Assembly (NCBI GenBank): GCA_964351595.1
Contig: CAYGOT010000005.1
Location: 66,195-130,194, forward strand
DNA: 64,000 nt
Source of the DNA: UBA6059 sp964351595
GTDB taxonomy: Bacteria; Bacteroidota; Bacteroidia; Cytophagales; Cyclobacteriaceae
Reading direction: 5' to 3'
Below, piece after piece: positions 48,525-57,164 of the stretch. The notes beneath the pieces are model-generated. The model saw only the letters and a program-made list of their open reading frames with translations, did no database searches and had not been told where the DNA came from. Position 1 is the first letter of the stretch. Each line of letters opens with the position of its first letter. A program made the translations under genes and the position numbers.

Positions 48525-49774
48525 ATCTAATAATTGGCTCAGGCATCTCGGCGATCTCGCAAGCGAGACTTCTAAAAGAACGCGGGATGAACACAATGTT
48601 ACTCGAAAAGTCAGTTCAGCCGGGTGGTTTAGTGAGCTGTGCAGATATCGATGGTCGGCTGTACCATAAGGTTGGGGGCCATGTGTTTAACTCAAAGAAT
48701 CAAGAAGTCCTGAATTGGTTCTGGAAGCATTTTGATCGAGAGCATGAGTTTGTGCATGCCGAGCGCAATGCGAAGGTGTTATTAAATGGACAGTTGGTGG
48801 GGTATCCGATTGAAAATCATCTATTTGAGCTTCCAATCCATACCGTTAAAGCTGTTGTCAATGAATGGTTTGGAAGCGGACGGTCAGACAGTTCTGATGG
48901 TTCGGACTTTCAGACATTTCTTGTAAATCGATTCGGTCCAACATTATATAAACTGTATTTCGGACCGTACAATGAGAAGATCTGGCAGACGGATCTGAGT
49001 GAGGTGTCGTTGGAGTGGCTAGAGGGGAAGCTACCCATGCCGGATCTGAAGGATGCGCTAATACAAAATATCCTGAAGAAGGAGGAGAGCGAGATGGTGC
49101 ACAGCTCGTTTTACTATCCGAAGCAGCGTGGATCACAGTTTATCATCGATCGGTTAGGAGAGGGGTTGGATATTAGGACGAACTATGAAGTTCGAAAGAT
49201 CCAAAAGAGCGCTGCAGGCTGGTTGATTAATGATGAGCTTGAAGCAAATCAGGTCGTTTATACAGGAGATATCCGGAGATTGGATGCTATGCTTCACGGA
49301 GTAAACGAAGAGGTCATGGAAGCTTGTGCAGCGGTTACCGACCTTCGATCCAATGGCACTAGTAATGTGCTTTGCGAAACGGATGACTCGAACTTGTCAT
49401 GGTTGTACCTACCTGATCCGGTGACTAAAGCACATCGGATTATTTATACTGGAAATTTCTCGGCAAACAATAACGCTCCTAATGGTCGGTTGACGTGTAC
49501 CGTTGAGTTTTCTGGAAAGGTTAGTGAAGCTGAAATGACGGAAGAGGTCAAGAAGCTGCCAGGAAACCTTAATGTCTTGTCTTCCAACTATGAGCCTAAC
49601 AGCTATGTCATCCAGACGCATGATACACGAGCGCGAGTGGATCGTGTGCGGCAGCTTTTGCAGCCAGAAGGGTTCTTTTTGCTGGGGCGATTTGCGGAAT
49701 GGGAGTATTATAATATGGATAAGTGTATTGAGCGAGCAATGATCTTGACAGATCAGATTATAGATGGCAGATGA
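48515..49774 (+). CDS. UDP-galactopyranose-mutase-like FAD/NAD(P)-binding oxidoreductase
   Basis: The TTG at 48515 gives 419 residues beginning VLNLIIGSGISAISQARLLK, an FAD-binding Rossmann fold, then TMLLEKSVQPGGLVSCAD. GHVFNSKNQEVLNWFWKHF, RFGPTLYKLYFGPYNEKIW and WEYYNMDKCIERAMI fit the mutase/amine-oxidoreductase group that interconverts sugar-nucleotide ring forms. At about residues 121-135 an in-frame segment GSGRSDSSDGSDFQ is encoded by one copy of the dispersed TCGGA minisatellite (48875-48916), probably a late insertion in a surface loop. It marks the right edge of the AT-rich block. Confidence 0.8.
   Translation: MVLNLIIGSGISAISQARLLKERGMNTMLLEKSVQPGGLVSCADIDGRLYHKVGGHVFNSKNQEVLNWFWKHFDREHEFVHAERNAKVLLNGQLVGYPIENHLFELPIHTVKAVVNEWFGSGRSDSSDGSDFQTFLVNRFGPTLYKLYFGPYNEKIWQTDLSEVSLEWLEGKLPMPDLKDALIQNILKKEESEMVHSSFYYPKQRGSQFIIDRLGEGLDIRTNYEVRKIQKSAAGWLINDELEANQVVYTGDIRRLDAMLHGVNEEVMEACAAVTDLRSNGTSNVLCETDDSNLSWLYLPDPVTKAHRIIYTGNFSANNNAPNGRLTCTVEFSGKVSEAEMTEEVKKLPGNLNVLSSNYEPNSYVIQTHDTRARVDRVRQLLQPEGFFLLGRFAEWEYYNMDKCIERAMILTDQIIDGR
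48875..48916 (+). repeat. TCGGA-type minisatellite inside a coding region, copy 7
   Basis: AGCGGACGGTCAGACAGTTC followed by TGATGGTTCGGACTTTCAG has the same words as the intergenic arrays, here in frame and encoding Ser/Asp/Gly-rich residues. The length is 42 bases, a multiple of three. Confidence 0.75.
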
Positions 49775-49869
49775 TAGTTGATAGTGGGGAGTTTGCAGTT
49801 AATAAATGAGAGGTGATAGTTAGGGGTAAATAAGAAATTAATAATGGACAATTAATAATGGAAAAAATG
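49764..49869. repeat. TTGATAGTTG/ATTAATAATGG degenerate repeat cluster
   Basis: The words GATGATAGTTGATAGTGGGG and GGACAATTAATAATGG resemble those at 18727, 25530 and 28207. The cluster lies directly after the mutase-like gene, near the right end of the AT-rich block. It has no coding function. Confidence 0.65.
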
Positions 49870-49935
49870 GGATTGTTAGCGATACTTAAAGTGTTCATTT
49901 AGATGTTAGTTCTTCAGTGTACCCAATATGATTTT

Positions 49936-50026
49936 AAGATTGCTTCTCCCGCTTTAGCGGGATCGCAATGACGGAAATAGATATTAAGATTGCTTCGGTA
50001 GCCTCATTCCATACGGTCGCAATGAC
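49936..50026. repeat. Two tandem copies of an AAGATTGCTTC...TCGCAATGAC element
   Basis: Copy A (49936-49974) starts AAGATTGCTTC and ends GATCGCAATGACGG, with an internal hairpin TCCCGCT/AGCGGGA. Copy B (49986-50026) starts AAGATTGCTTC and ends GGTCGCAATGAC. This is a familiar short repeat element of many bacteria. Between copies lies ATATT only. The 281-base gap 49775-50055 holds no gene. Confidence 0.8.
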
Positions 50027-50055
50027 TGTAAGTGAATATCAAGTAAAGGGAGTGA

Positions 50056-51087
50056 ATGGCGTTTAAGGGGATTAAGTTTTCATTGGTGTCGACAGTCTTT
50101 AATGAGGCGGCCAGATTGGGGGAGTGGATTGAAGGGATAGAACACCAGACCGTATTATCGGATGAGGTGATCATTACAGATGCCGGCTCCACAGATGGTA
50201 CGTTGGAGGCCTTATACAAGTGGCAGGAGCGATCTTCGCTCTCTATTAGTATTCTGGTAAGTGATAAGTGCAATGTGGCTGAGGGGCGGAATCTGGCGAT
50301 CACCAAAGCGAAATATGATTGGATCCTTTCTACAGATTTTGGGTGTACCTACCATCAGGACTGGATCAAATCGTTAGCAGAACATTTTGACAATCAAAAA
50401 ATAGATGTGGTAGCCGGTGCTTTTGGCGCGAGTACTTATGAGCAAGAAAGTAGTGCTGCTATCGCAGATCTGATACTGCAAAATGGCTATCCGGTTAATA
50501 TGGATCAGCATTTTACTGCGTCAAGTCGTTCCATTGCCTATCGGAAAACAGTTTGGGAGCAACTGGGTGGCTATGAAGAGTGGCTGACCCTTGCTGCTGA
50601 TGATACTATCTTCTGGCGGAGGCTCAAACAGGAAGGATTTCACTATCAATTAGTTGATCAACCCTACGTGCAATGGGGACGGCACAAGACCTTCAGACAG
50701 TTCGCTAAAGAGGCTTTCAGGTATGGGCTTGGAGATGGTGAAAGTGGTATCAATTTCAGGAATTTTGTGTCGCATGTCATCGAGACGATAATGCGGTATT
50801 TGTTTTTTTTCAATCTTCTTCTACTTCCTATTGGTTGGCCTCAATGGACGCTGTGGCAAGTCATATTGTTCATTCCATTGAGTTTTGGGTTGCGGAGCTA
50901 CCGGAATGCCTGGAGGAATTATCAGGGTTTGACGGTGCAGTTTGGGTTTAGCTTTAAGGATTTTGTGAATAGTCTTTATTTGATTGAGATTTCTAGGTGG
51001 TTTTATCTTAATGGGTATATCAAGGGCTGGCTGTTTGCGAGTAAGGAAGTGAAGGAGGGAAGAAAGAGGTTGAAGGGCAGGTTTTGA
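50056..51087 (+). CDS. Family 2 glycosyltransferase with C-terminal membrane segments
   Basis: The 343-residue protein has FSLVSTVFNEAARLGEWIEG, EVIITDAGSTDGTLEALYKW, WILSTDFGCTYHQDWIKSL and AADDTIFWRRLKQEGFHYQL. Two C-terminal hydrophobic segments (YLFFFNLLLLPIGWPQWTLW) follow. It is probably membrane-associated. Composition is GC-richer than the preceding block. It is separated from the mutase-like gene by a repeat-filled 281-base gap, suggesting a new transcription or recombination unit. Confidence 0.85.
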   Translation: MAFKGIKFSLVSTVFNEAARLGEWIEGIEHQTVLSDEVIITDAGSTDGTLEALYKWQERSSLSISILVSDKCNVAEGRNLAITKAKYDWILSTDFGCTYHQDWIKSLAEHFDNQKIDVVAGAFGASTYEQESSAAIADLILQNGYPVNMDQHFTASSRSIAYRKTVWEQLGGYEEWLTLAADDTIFWRRLKQEGFHYQLVDQPYVQWGRHKTFRQFAKEAFRYGLGDGESGINFRNFVSHVIETIMRYLFFFNLLLLPIGWPQWTLWQVILFIPLSFGLRSYRNAWRNYQGLTVQFGFSFKDFVNSLYLIEISRWFYLNGYIKGWLFASKEVKEGRKRLKGRF

Positions 51088-51261
51088 ATTAGGTTCTTTT
51101 TCGCAATACGATTTAGGCAAGTCGTTTTTGCTATAGAATTCTCTTGACTCCCTCGTTAAGATGGATTGCAGGTGACTTGTCTCAATGGAGTTGGTTGACA
51201 TTGACATCCAGGGGTTGCTACCCAGAAAGCCAAGGAAGTTTTAAAAGGGGAGTTGGGTTTG

Positions 51262-52392
51262 ATGAATAATCGCAAATTAAATGTCATTATTTATGAGTCG
51301 AGTTCTTTTGGTGGATGCTATAGCTACGCTATTGAACTCCACAAAGCATATCGAAGGGATCAGAGGGTAGCGACTTGTGAGTTGATACTACCCAGGAATG
51401 CTTCAGTCAAACTGGATAGGGTATCCAAAACACTAGTTTCAGATCAACCTCGTTACTTCACCAAACTTCATTTTCTGTGGCGGCAATTGGCCAACCCAAT
51501 TCGCTTTTTTTTTTATGCTCGCCGATTGCAAGGGTCCTTTATCCTTTTCAATGATTTTGAGCAACTCACCTCATTTTTATGGGTAGGGTTGTTTCGTAAA
51601 TACGCCCCTCAGCATCGCTATGCACTATTCCTTCATGATCCGGATCGTGATACTTATCCCCCTTCTAAAATGATTTCTGTCTGGTGCATGCGCCGTATGA
51701 TGACGTTGATGCAGTTTGGTTTATATCATGATGTCCTACCGGGAAAAAGCTATTACCGACAGGGAACTACGAAATACCTCAATGTACCTCATGGCATTTA
51801 CGATCTTCCAGAACCAGAGAATACGTTGCTTGCCTCCTTGACAGAAATAAAAAATAATGCTAATTTAATGCTGATCCTCGGGGCGATACGAAGTGAAAAG
51901 AATTACCGATTGGCTATTTCGCTCTTACCAGCAATGGGGTCATTGAAGCTGTTGATTGCTGGTCAGCCTGCCCATAGTGGTGAATCATCGGATGAACTAA
52001 TAACTTATGCGACTGAGCTTGGCGTGGCAGATCGTGTGATCCTGATCGACCGTTTTCTGACCTTTGCGGAGATGTCGGCATGTATAACTGTTTCGGATGT
52101 CATATGGCTCAACTATAGCGGCAGCTTCAAGTCACAGAGTGCCATTTTCAACACCATTGCACCTTATCAGAAAAAAGTGATTGTCTCAAAGGGAAATAGT
52201 GCGATGGCTCAAAAGGCCGAACAATTCGGAATAGGGAAGCTGGTAACACCTGATGATTTTGAAGCTGCCCATCAAGGTTTAAACGAATTGCTAGAAGCAC
52301 CTGTGGCCGATTGGAGCGGCTACCTTGATTATGCATCTTGGGACCATCAAGTAAATCAGGTGATCACCGTATTAAACGAGCATCAAGGTTGA
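51262..52392 (+). CDS. Glycosyltransferase, GT4-like
   Basis: The ATG at 51262 gives 376 residues. The N-terminal half has LNVIIYESSSFGGCYSYAIE and RYALFLHDPDRDTYPPS, and the C-terminal half LMLILGAIRSEKNYRLAISL and VIWLNYSGSFKSQSAIFNT. This matches a GT-B fold, but the donor-binding E-x7-E motif of GT4 is not clearly preserved (a KSQ replaces the first Glu). Function as a glycosyltransferase is likely; specificity is unknown. It ends in a TTGA overlap with the next gene. The 174-base upstream gap contains nothing recognised. Confidence 0.7.
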   Translation: MNNRKLNVIIYESSSFGGCYSYAIELHKAYRRDQRVATCELILPRNASVKLDRVSKTLVSDQPRYFTKLHFLWRQLANPIRFFFYARRLQGSFILFNDFEQLTSFLWVGLFRKYAPQHRYALFLHDPDRDTYPPSKMISVWCMRRMMTLMQFGLYHDVLPGKSYYRQGTTKYLNVPHGIYDLPEPENTLLASLTEIKNNANLMLILGAIRSEKNYRLAISLLPAMGSLKLLIAGQPAHSGESSDELITYATELGVADRVILIDRFLTFAEMSACITVSDVIWLNYSGSFKSQSAIFNTIAPYQKKVIVSKGNSAMAQKAEQFGIGKLVTPDDFEAAHQGLNELLEAPVADWSGYLDYASWDHQVNQVITVLNEHQG

Positions 52393-53621
52393 GTGTCTTA
52401 CTGGCTCATTCTGGTAAGCAGCACAGCTATCATGTAGCAAAAGCAATGAACGATTTGGGCTTACTGGAGAAGTTCGTGACGAGTTCATATATCGGCAACA
52501 GGAGTCTTCAGGGTTATTTGTCTGATAGCAATGATCAGTTCTGGTCACGTCGATTTATTAAAGGTTTGGGTGGAGATAAGGTGGAGGCAAACTGGCGTTT
52601 CGAACTCAAAGAGCTTATCTACGCACGTCTCCATGGATCAGGGGAACGGACTCAACAGGCCGTTTATGATCGGGATGTAGCTTTTGACGGTTATTTATCC
52701 AAACGGATGGGTAAGTATGCAGCCGAGATGTATTGGGGTTTTCAGGGCAGTTCACTACTCAGCCTGAAGAGTGCCAAGAAACATGGAAAACAGACCATCT
52801 GCGAAATGGCCACCGGGCATTTACCGATGGCAGAACGCATCCTTGGAGTAGAGCGTAGGTTGTTTCCTGAGTGGGCAGATAGCTTTGATCATCTGGAGTT
52901 TCCCAGGAGCTATTATCAACGGCTACTGGAAGAGCCAACCGTTGCTGATCAAGTGGTGGTTGCTTCTGAGTTTAGTCGACAAACTGTCATTGAAAGTGGT
53001 CTACCTGAAGCAAAGGTGAAAGTGCTACCACTGGGCTTTGATAGTGAGCAAATTCACTATGATGAAGCTCGCTTTCAGCGGTTTGATAGTAGACCACTGA
53101 AGCTGCTTTACACTGGCAGAGTGACCCAACGTAAAGGGATCTACTATCTACTTGAGGCACTAAGTCGGTTCTCCAAGGATGAGGTCGAATTAGATATCAT
53201 CGGATTTATTCACGGTAGTGGTAAAGGCTTTGAAAAATATGCCTCGCGTGTGAACTTACTACCTGCGGTATCGCAGCAGCAGCTGTTTAATCAGTATTCA
53301 AATTATGATGCATTGGTACTTCCCACCTTATTCGAAGGGTTTGGGTTAGTGATTGTGGAGGCCATGGCGGCAGGAATACCCGTGATTACGACGGAACATT
53401 CCATAGGTCCTGAGCTTATCGATCATGGTAGGAATGGTTTTATAGTGCCGATCAGAGATATTGAGTCGATCGCTTCGGCTATTGAAGAGTTAGTCAACCT
53501 TGATGATCCATCACTGATGAAAATGAGGAGAAAGGCGCGGGCATCTGCCATGCAATATTCGTGGGTCGCCTATCGGTCAAGACTCGGCAGCCTACTAAAG
53601 GAACTTGGTGGTAAACCATGA
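52389..53621 (+). CDS. Family 4 glycosyltransferase
   Basis: The TTG at 52389 overlaps the preceding stop. The 410-residue enzyme has SVLLAHSGKQHSYHVAKAMN at the N-terminus, LKLLYTGRVTQRKGIYYLLE, and PTLFEGFGLVIVEAMAAGIP (E-x7-E). It is a complete GT-B enzyme that transfers a sugar with retention. A frame extended to 52338 would overlap the preceding gene by 55 bases and is not favoured. It lies in a run of three GT4-type genes. Confidence 0.9.
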   Translation: MSVLLAHSGKQHSYHVAKAMNDLGLLEKFVTSSYIGNRSLQGYLSDSNDQFWSRRFIKGLGGDKVEANWRFELKELIYARLHGSGERTQQAVYDRDVAFDGYLSKRMGKYAAEMYWGFQGSSLLSLKSAKKHGKQTICEMATGHLPMAERILGVERRLFPEWADSFDHLEFPRSYYQRLLEEPTVADQVVVASEFSRQTVIESGLPEAKVKVLPLGFDSEQIHYDEARFQRFDSRPLKLLYTGRVTQRKGIYYLLEALSRFSKDEVELDIIGFIHGSGKGFEKYASRVNLLPAVSQQQLFNQYSNYDALVLPTLFEGFGLVIVEAMAAGIPVITTEHSIGPELIDHGRNGFIVPIRDIESIASAIEELVNLDDPSLMKMRRKARASAMQYSWVAYRSRLGSLLKELGGKP

Positions 53622-53646
53622 AGCTAAATGCTGAAACCAACCAAAC

Positions 53647-54726
53647 TTGTTGGGTGAGAATAGGAATATACTGATCATTTGGGACAGGCTGGGTGAATAC
53701 CACTGGGCGAGAATAGCCGCTTTGAAGAATGTATATGAGAGAGGCGATATTCATGTAGCTGAATTCGGCAGTGGAGATAGCCTTTATCAATGGAATCAAC
53801 TTCCAGTATCTGGCATAAGGCATCATTTACTTTCTGAAAAAACGGTTGAGGAGGCCGATTTACTTGGTCGGATCAAGCAATACAGGGCTATCATCAAGGA
53901 GTATGATATCAAAGTGGTTGCCCAGCCTGGATATGCTCAACCTTCCTATTTCATATTTCTATTGTTGAATAGGGTTTTTGGTTTGCAGACCATATTTTTT
54001 GCTGAATCCTGGTACAGGAGCAATGCGATTAAAGATGTGTTAAAGAAATGGCTATTGAGGTTTTCCGTAGATGGGTTTTTTGTCTCAGGTAGGCGAGCAC
54101 ATGATTACTTTTCAGAACGGCTAGGTCAGCCAGTTGCAAAGATTGCTGTCGGCTATTCGGTCATTGATAATGTCCATTTTCAGCATGGCACGACGAGAGT
54201 TCAGGAAAAGAATAAGTATTTGCTTTGTGTTGCACGTTACAGTGAAGAGAAGAACCTGCGTAGACTTATCGAAGCATTCAGGCTAAGTGCTTCCTACGGG
54301 AAATGGAAGTTGATTTTGGTAGGAGACGGGCCTCAGCGGGAAGAACTACAAACCTTAATAGGAACGGATAGATCTATTGAATTGAGTGGCTGGAAGAAGT
54401 ATAATGAGTTGCCTGTGCTTTATCAAAAGGCCTGGGGCATGATACTACCGAGTACCTTCGAACCCTGGGGTTTGGTCGTCAATGAAGCCATGGCAGCAGG
54501 TACTGTGGTGGCTATGTCCAATTCCTGTGGTTGCGTACCGGATTTGATGGTCAGAGAGACGTTGGTTTTTGAGCCGAGCAGCACCAACGCTATTTCCAGG
54601 ACCATAGATTCGATGTATGATCTCAATGACCATGAGCGATCGTCGATCATTGAAAGACAAACAGCTGCGGTTAGTGCTATTGATTGCGGAAGCTGGGCAT
54701 TAAAAATGAAAGCGTTAGTATCTTAG
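53647..54726 (+). CDS. Family 4 glycosyltransferase
   Basis: The 359-residue GT-B enzyme (TTG start) has NILIIWDRLGEYHWARIAAL, KYLLCVARYSEEKNLRRLIE and PSTFEPWGLVVNEAMAAGTV (E-x7-E with FEPWGLV). It is 25 bases after the previous GT4 gene and 6 bases before the polymerase gene. Substrates are unknown. The absence of a nearby ATG in frame makes TTG the best start. Confidence 0.88.
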   Translation: MLGENRNILIIWDRLGEYHWARIAALKNVYERGDIHVAEFGSGDSLYQWNQLPVSGIRHHLLSEKTVEEADLLGRIKQYRAIIKEYDIKVVAQPGYAQPSYFIFLLLNRVFGLQTIFFAESWYRSNAIKDVLKKWLLRFSVDGFFVSGRRAHDYFSERLGQPVAKIAVGYSVIDNVHFQHGTTRVQEKNKYLLCVARYSEEKNLRRLIEAFRLSASYGKWKLILVGDGPQREELQTLIGTDRSIELSGWKKYNELPVLYQKAWGMILPSTFEPWGLVVNEAMAAGTVVAMSNSCGCVPDLMVRETLVFEPSSTNAISRTIDSMYDLNDHERSSIIERQTAAVSAIDCGSWALKMKALVS

Positions 54727-54732
54727 CTCAAC

Positions 54733-56076
54733 ATGCTTAGCACAAGAGAGACCATACTGGTATTGATCATTACTGCTATCCTGGTTTATGTGCCTTTATC
54801 CAATTGGCAACAAAAAGATAAGATCAGGTTTTGGTCACCTCTGACCATGGTATGCTTGATTTTCATGTATTATGTGGTGGTAGGGCCTATGATCACGCTA
54901 GTGCTAGGGCTGACCGATTATAAGCTGCTCAATCACAGGGACTATTTTCAAGATGGCTGGTTAGTCTCGCTTCTCGCATTGCTAGCAGTGATCGCAGGGT
55001 TTAATTTTAGGGTACCGAAAAAGCGGGCGTCTCAGGTAAGTACTTCCAAAGATCAGCTGTTAAACAGGAAGGGAGTAGAACTCATTTATTGGAAAAGGCT
55101 GGCGTTAATCGCAAGTCTTTGTATAGTGGCCCTGGTCGGTACAGGCGGCTTAGCCTCACAGTTTGAGGTGGTGAATTCATCAGCTGGTTCTCTTTTTGCA
55201 GGTTCTCAAGGCACGCTTGGCGGTTATTTGCTCAACGGCATAAATCTACTGATCGGAGCATCAGGACTGCTGTTTATTGCGACTCTAGATAAAAAAAGGA
55301 AAAAGCTGTGGTTCTTGCTCTTACTCTTCTTCGCAATCGCTGTTTATACCAAGCAGGGATTTCGATGGCGGCATATTGCACTTGCTATGACGATACTCTC
55401 TGTCTATTACATCTATTCTTACCAACGGGTTAATCTGATTCTTTTTTCGGTGCTGGCACTTATAGGGATTATGATCATGGGTTTTATAGGTCAAACCCGC
55501 TCATATGGTTCTGGTCTGGGTTATTCTGACGATCAAGAATTTGATAATTACGAATTACTACTGTCTGGATTTGGTGAATCGGCAGTATTTATGACCACCG
55601 GTTTTATGGTCAGAGAGGTAAAGGAAAAAGAACTCTACATTAGATGGGACCCGATAGTTCAGACTCTGGTCATGCCCATACCCAGGGCTATATGGCCGGG
55701 GAAGCCCTCGGGCAACTACATTGGTGTTATTGAAGGATTATATGATGGTGTTTTTGTTGGGAATGGCATGGGTGCAGCAGTTCTAAATTTCGGCGAGTAT
55801 TATCTAATGTTCGGCTATGCTGGAGTAATTGTGGGGTACTTTATTTGGGGTATTATTTTTAGGTCTGTCTGGCAATGGTTCCTGAAACACCGCGAAAATA
55901 AGCTGGCGATCGTCACCTACGCTGTTTTCTTTAGTTATATCTATATGATCATCAGTAGAGGTTACACACCTCAAGTTGTGATGTTATTTTGTTTTACCGT
56001 CTTACCGTTGTACCTGATTTTTAATTATCATTACAAAAGAGTGAAAATGAAACGCCCAAGACTTGCGCATTCTTAA
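54733..56076 (+). CDS. wzy: Polysaccharide repeat-unit polymerase (Wzy/O-antigen ligase-like)
   Basis: The 447-residue protein has about 11-12 membrane helices and a large periplasmic loop between them (MPIPRAIWPGKPSGNYIGVI and neighbours). These are features of oligosaccharide repeat-unit polymerases (OTase/Wzy). RSYGSGLGYSDDQEFDNYEL in the loop and the late motif NFGEYYLMFGYAGVIVGYF (typical of the group) support this. It would join repeat units delivered to the periplasm. Its presence together with an ABC exporter is noteworthy. It begins 6 bases after the GT4 gene and overlaps the next gene by 14. Confidence 0.82.
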   Translation: MLSTRETILVLIITAILVYVPLSNWQQKDKIRFWSPLTMVCLIFMYYVVVGPMITLVLGLTDYKLLNHRDYFQDGWLVSLLALLAVIAGFNFRVPKKRASQVSTSKDQLLNRKGVELIYWKRLALIASLCIVALVGTGGLASQFEVVNSSAGSLFAGSQGTLGGYLLNGINLLIGASGLLFIATLDKKRKKLWFLLLLFFAIAVYTKQGFRWRHIALAMTILSVYYIYSYQRVNLILFSVLALIGIMIMGFIGQTRSYGSGLGYSDDQEFDNYELLLSGFGESAVFMTTGFMVREVKEKELYIRWDPIVQTLVMPIPRAIWPGKPSGNYIGVIEGLYDGVFVGNGMGAAVLNFGEYYLMFGYAGVIVGYFIWGIIFRSVWQWFLKHRENKLAIVTYAVFFSYIYMIISRGYTPQVVMLFCFTVLPLYLIFNYHYKRVKMKRPRLAHS

Positions 56077-57163
56077 TCTTGTAGACTCAGTAGAGAATAT
56101 TAATTACGGTATTTGGAATACGGTAACCACTTTGTTTCCTTATTTGGAAGAGAAGGGGTGTGATCCTGAGATCTGGTTTCCAAATGATGAGGTAATTCCA
56201 GATCCTGTTAAGGAGGTACCCTGGAGAATCATTGAAGACACGAATGAATTCGAAAAGGCTTTATCCGCCTACTCTACTAGGGATACTATAGTCATCAGTC
56301 ATGGTCTATGGAAGGAACCTACTTTCTGGGGTGCTGCTGCAAAGAAGCTGGGATTTAGCTGGGTAGTGATACCACATGGTATGCTGGAGCCATGGAGTAT
56401 GAAGCATAAGTGGTGGAAGAAACTACCCTATTACAACTTGGTAGAGAAACGGAAAATTGAGAGTGCCTCCGCCTATATAGCTGTAGGACTTACCGAGTAT
56501 TACAACCTCAAAAAGTATTTCCCGGATAAAGTACATTTATTGAGCAATGGCATTAAGCCCATCTCAGCCAATGTAGATCGACCTCTCAAATCTAAGGCAA
56601 CTTACAAATTCATCTTTATGTCTCGCCTTCACCAGAAAAAAGGAGTTGTACCACTCTTAAAAGGATGGCTTGATTCAAATGCATATGTTCAAAATGCTCA
56701 GCTGAAAATAGTAGGGCCTGATGAGGGAGAGCTTGAGGAGCTTAATGATATATTGAGGTCTAGATCCTCCAACATCAATACGTTGACAGTTGATATTCCT
56801 GGCCCAGCCTATGGTGCTGAGAAAGAGAAGCTTCTAAACGAGGCTGATTTTTTCATTCTTCCAAGCTTTAGTGAGGGCTTTCCCACCGCCGTATTAGAGG
56901 CTATGTCATACGGTTGTTACCCCGTATTGACCGAGGGGTGCAATTTCCCGCAAGCGTTTGAGGAAAAGGTAGCCATTAGAATAGACCCAAAACCTGACAG
57001 CATTAGAAAGGCAGTCAATGAGCTCTTTTGCTTATCACCTGATGACCTAAAACAGAGGTCGCACAAAGCCAAGTCCTTTGTCGACAGTAACTTCAGCCTG
57101 GATAGCTTAAGTGATGATGTCTATAGCTTTTATAGTGATTTAATTGAAGAGGAGGAAGTTTAG
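56063..57163 (+). CDS. Family 4 glycosyltransferase
   Basis: The TTG start at 56063 overlaps the polymerase gene's end by 14 bases. The 366-residue enzyme has LNLVDSVENINYGIWNTVTT, VIPHGMLEPWSMKHKWWKKL, FIFMSRLHQKKGVVPLLKGW and PSFSEGFPTAVLEAMSYGCY (E-x7-E), the full GT4 set. It is the last plus-strand gene before two convergent minus-strand GT4 genes. Confidence 0.9.
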   Translation: MRILNLVDSVENINYGIWNTVTTLFPYLEEKGCDPEIWFPNDEVIPDPVKEVPWRIIEDTNEFEKALSAYSTRDTIVISHGLWKEPTFWGAAAKKLGFSWVVIPHGMLEPWSMKHKWWKKLPYYNLVEKRKIESASAYIAVGLTEYYNLKKYFPDKVHLLSNGIKPISANVDRPLKSKATYKFIFMSRLHQKKGVVPLLKGWLDSNAYVQNAQLKIVGPDEGELEELNDILRSRSSNINTLTVDIPGPAYGAEKEKLLNEADFFILPSFSEGFPTAVLEAMSYGCYPVLTEGCNFPQAFEEKVAIRIDPKPDSIRKAVNELFCLSPDDLKQRSHKAKSFVDSNFSLDSLSDDVYSFYSDLIEEEEV

Positions 57164-57164
57164 T

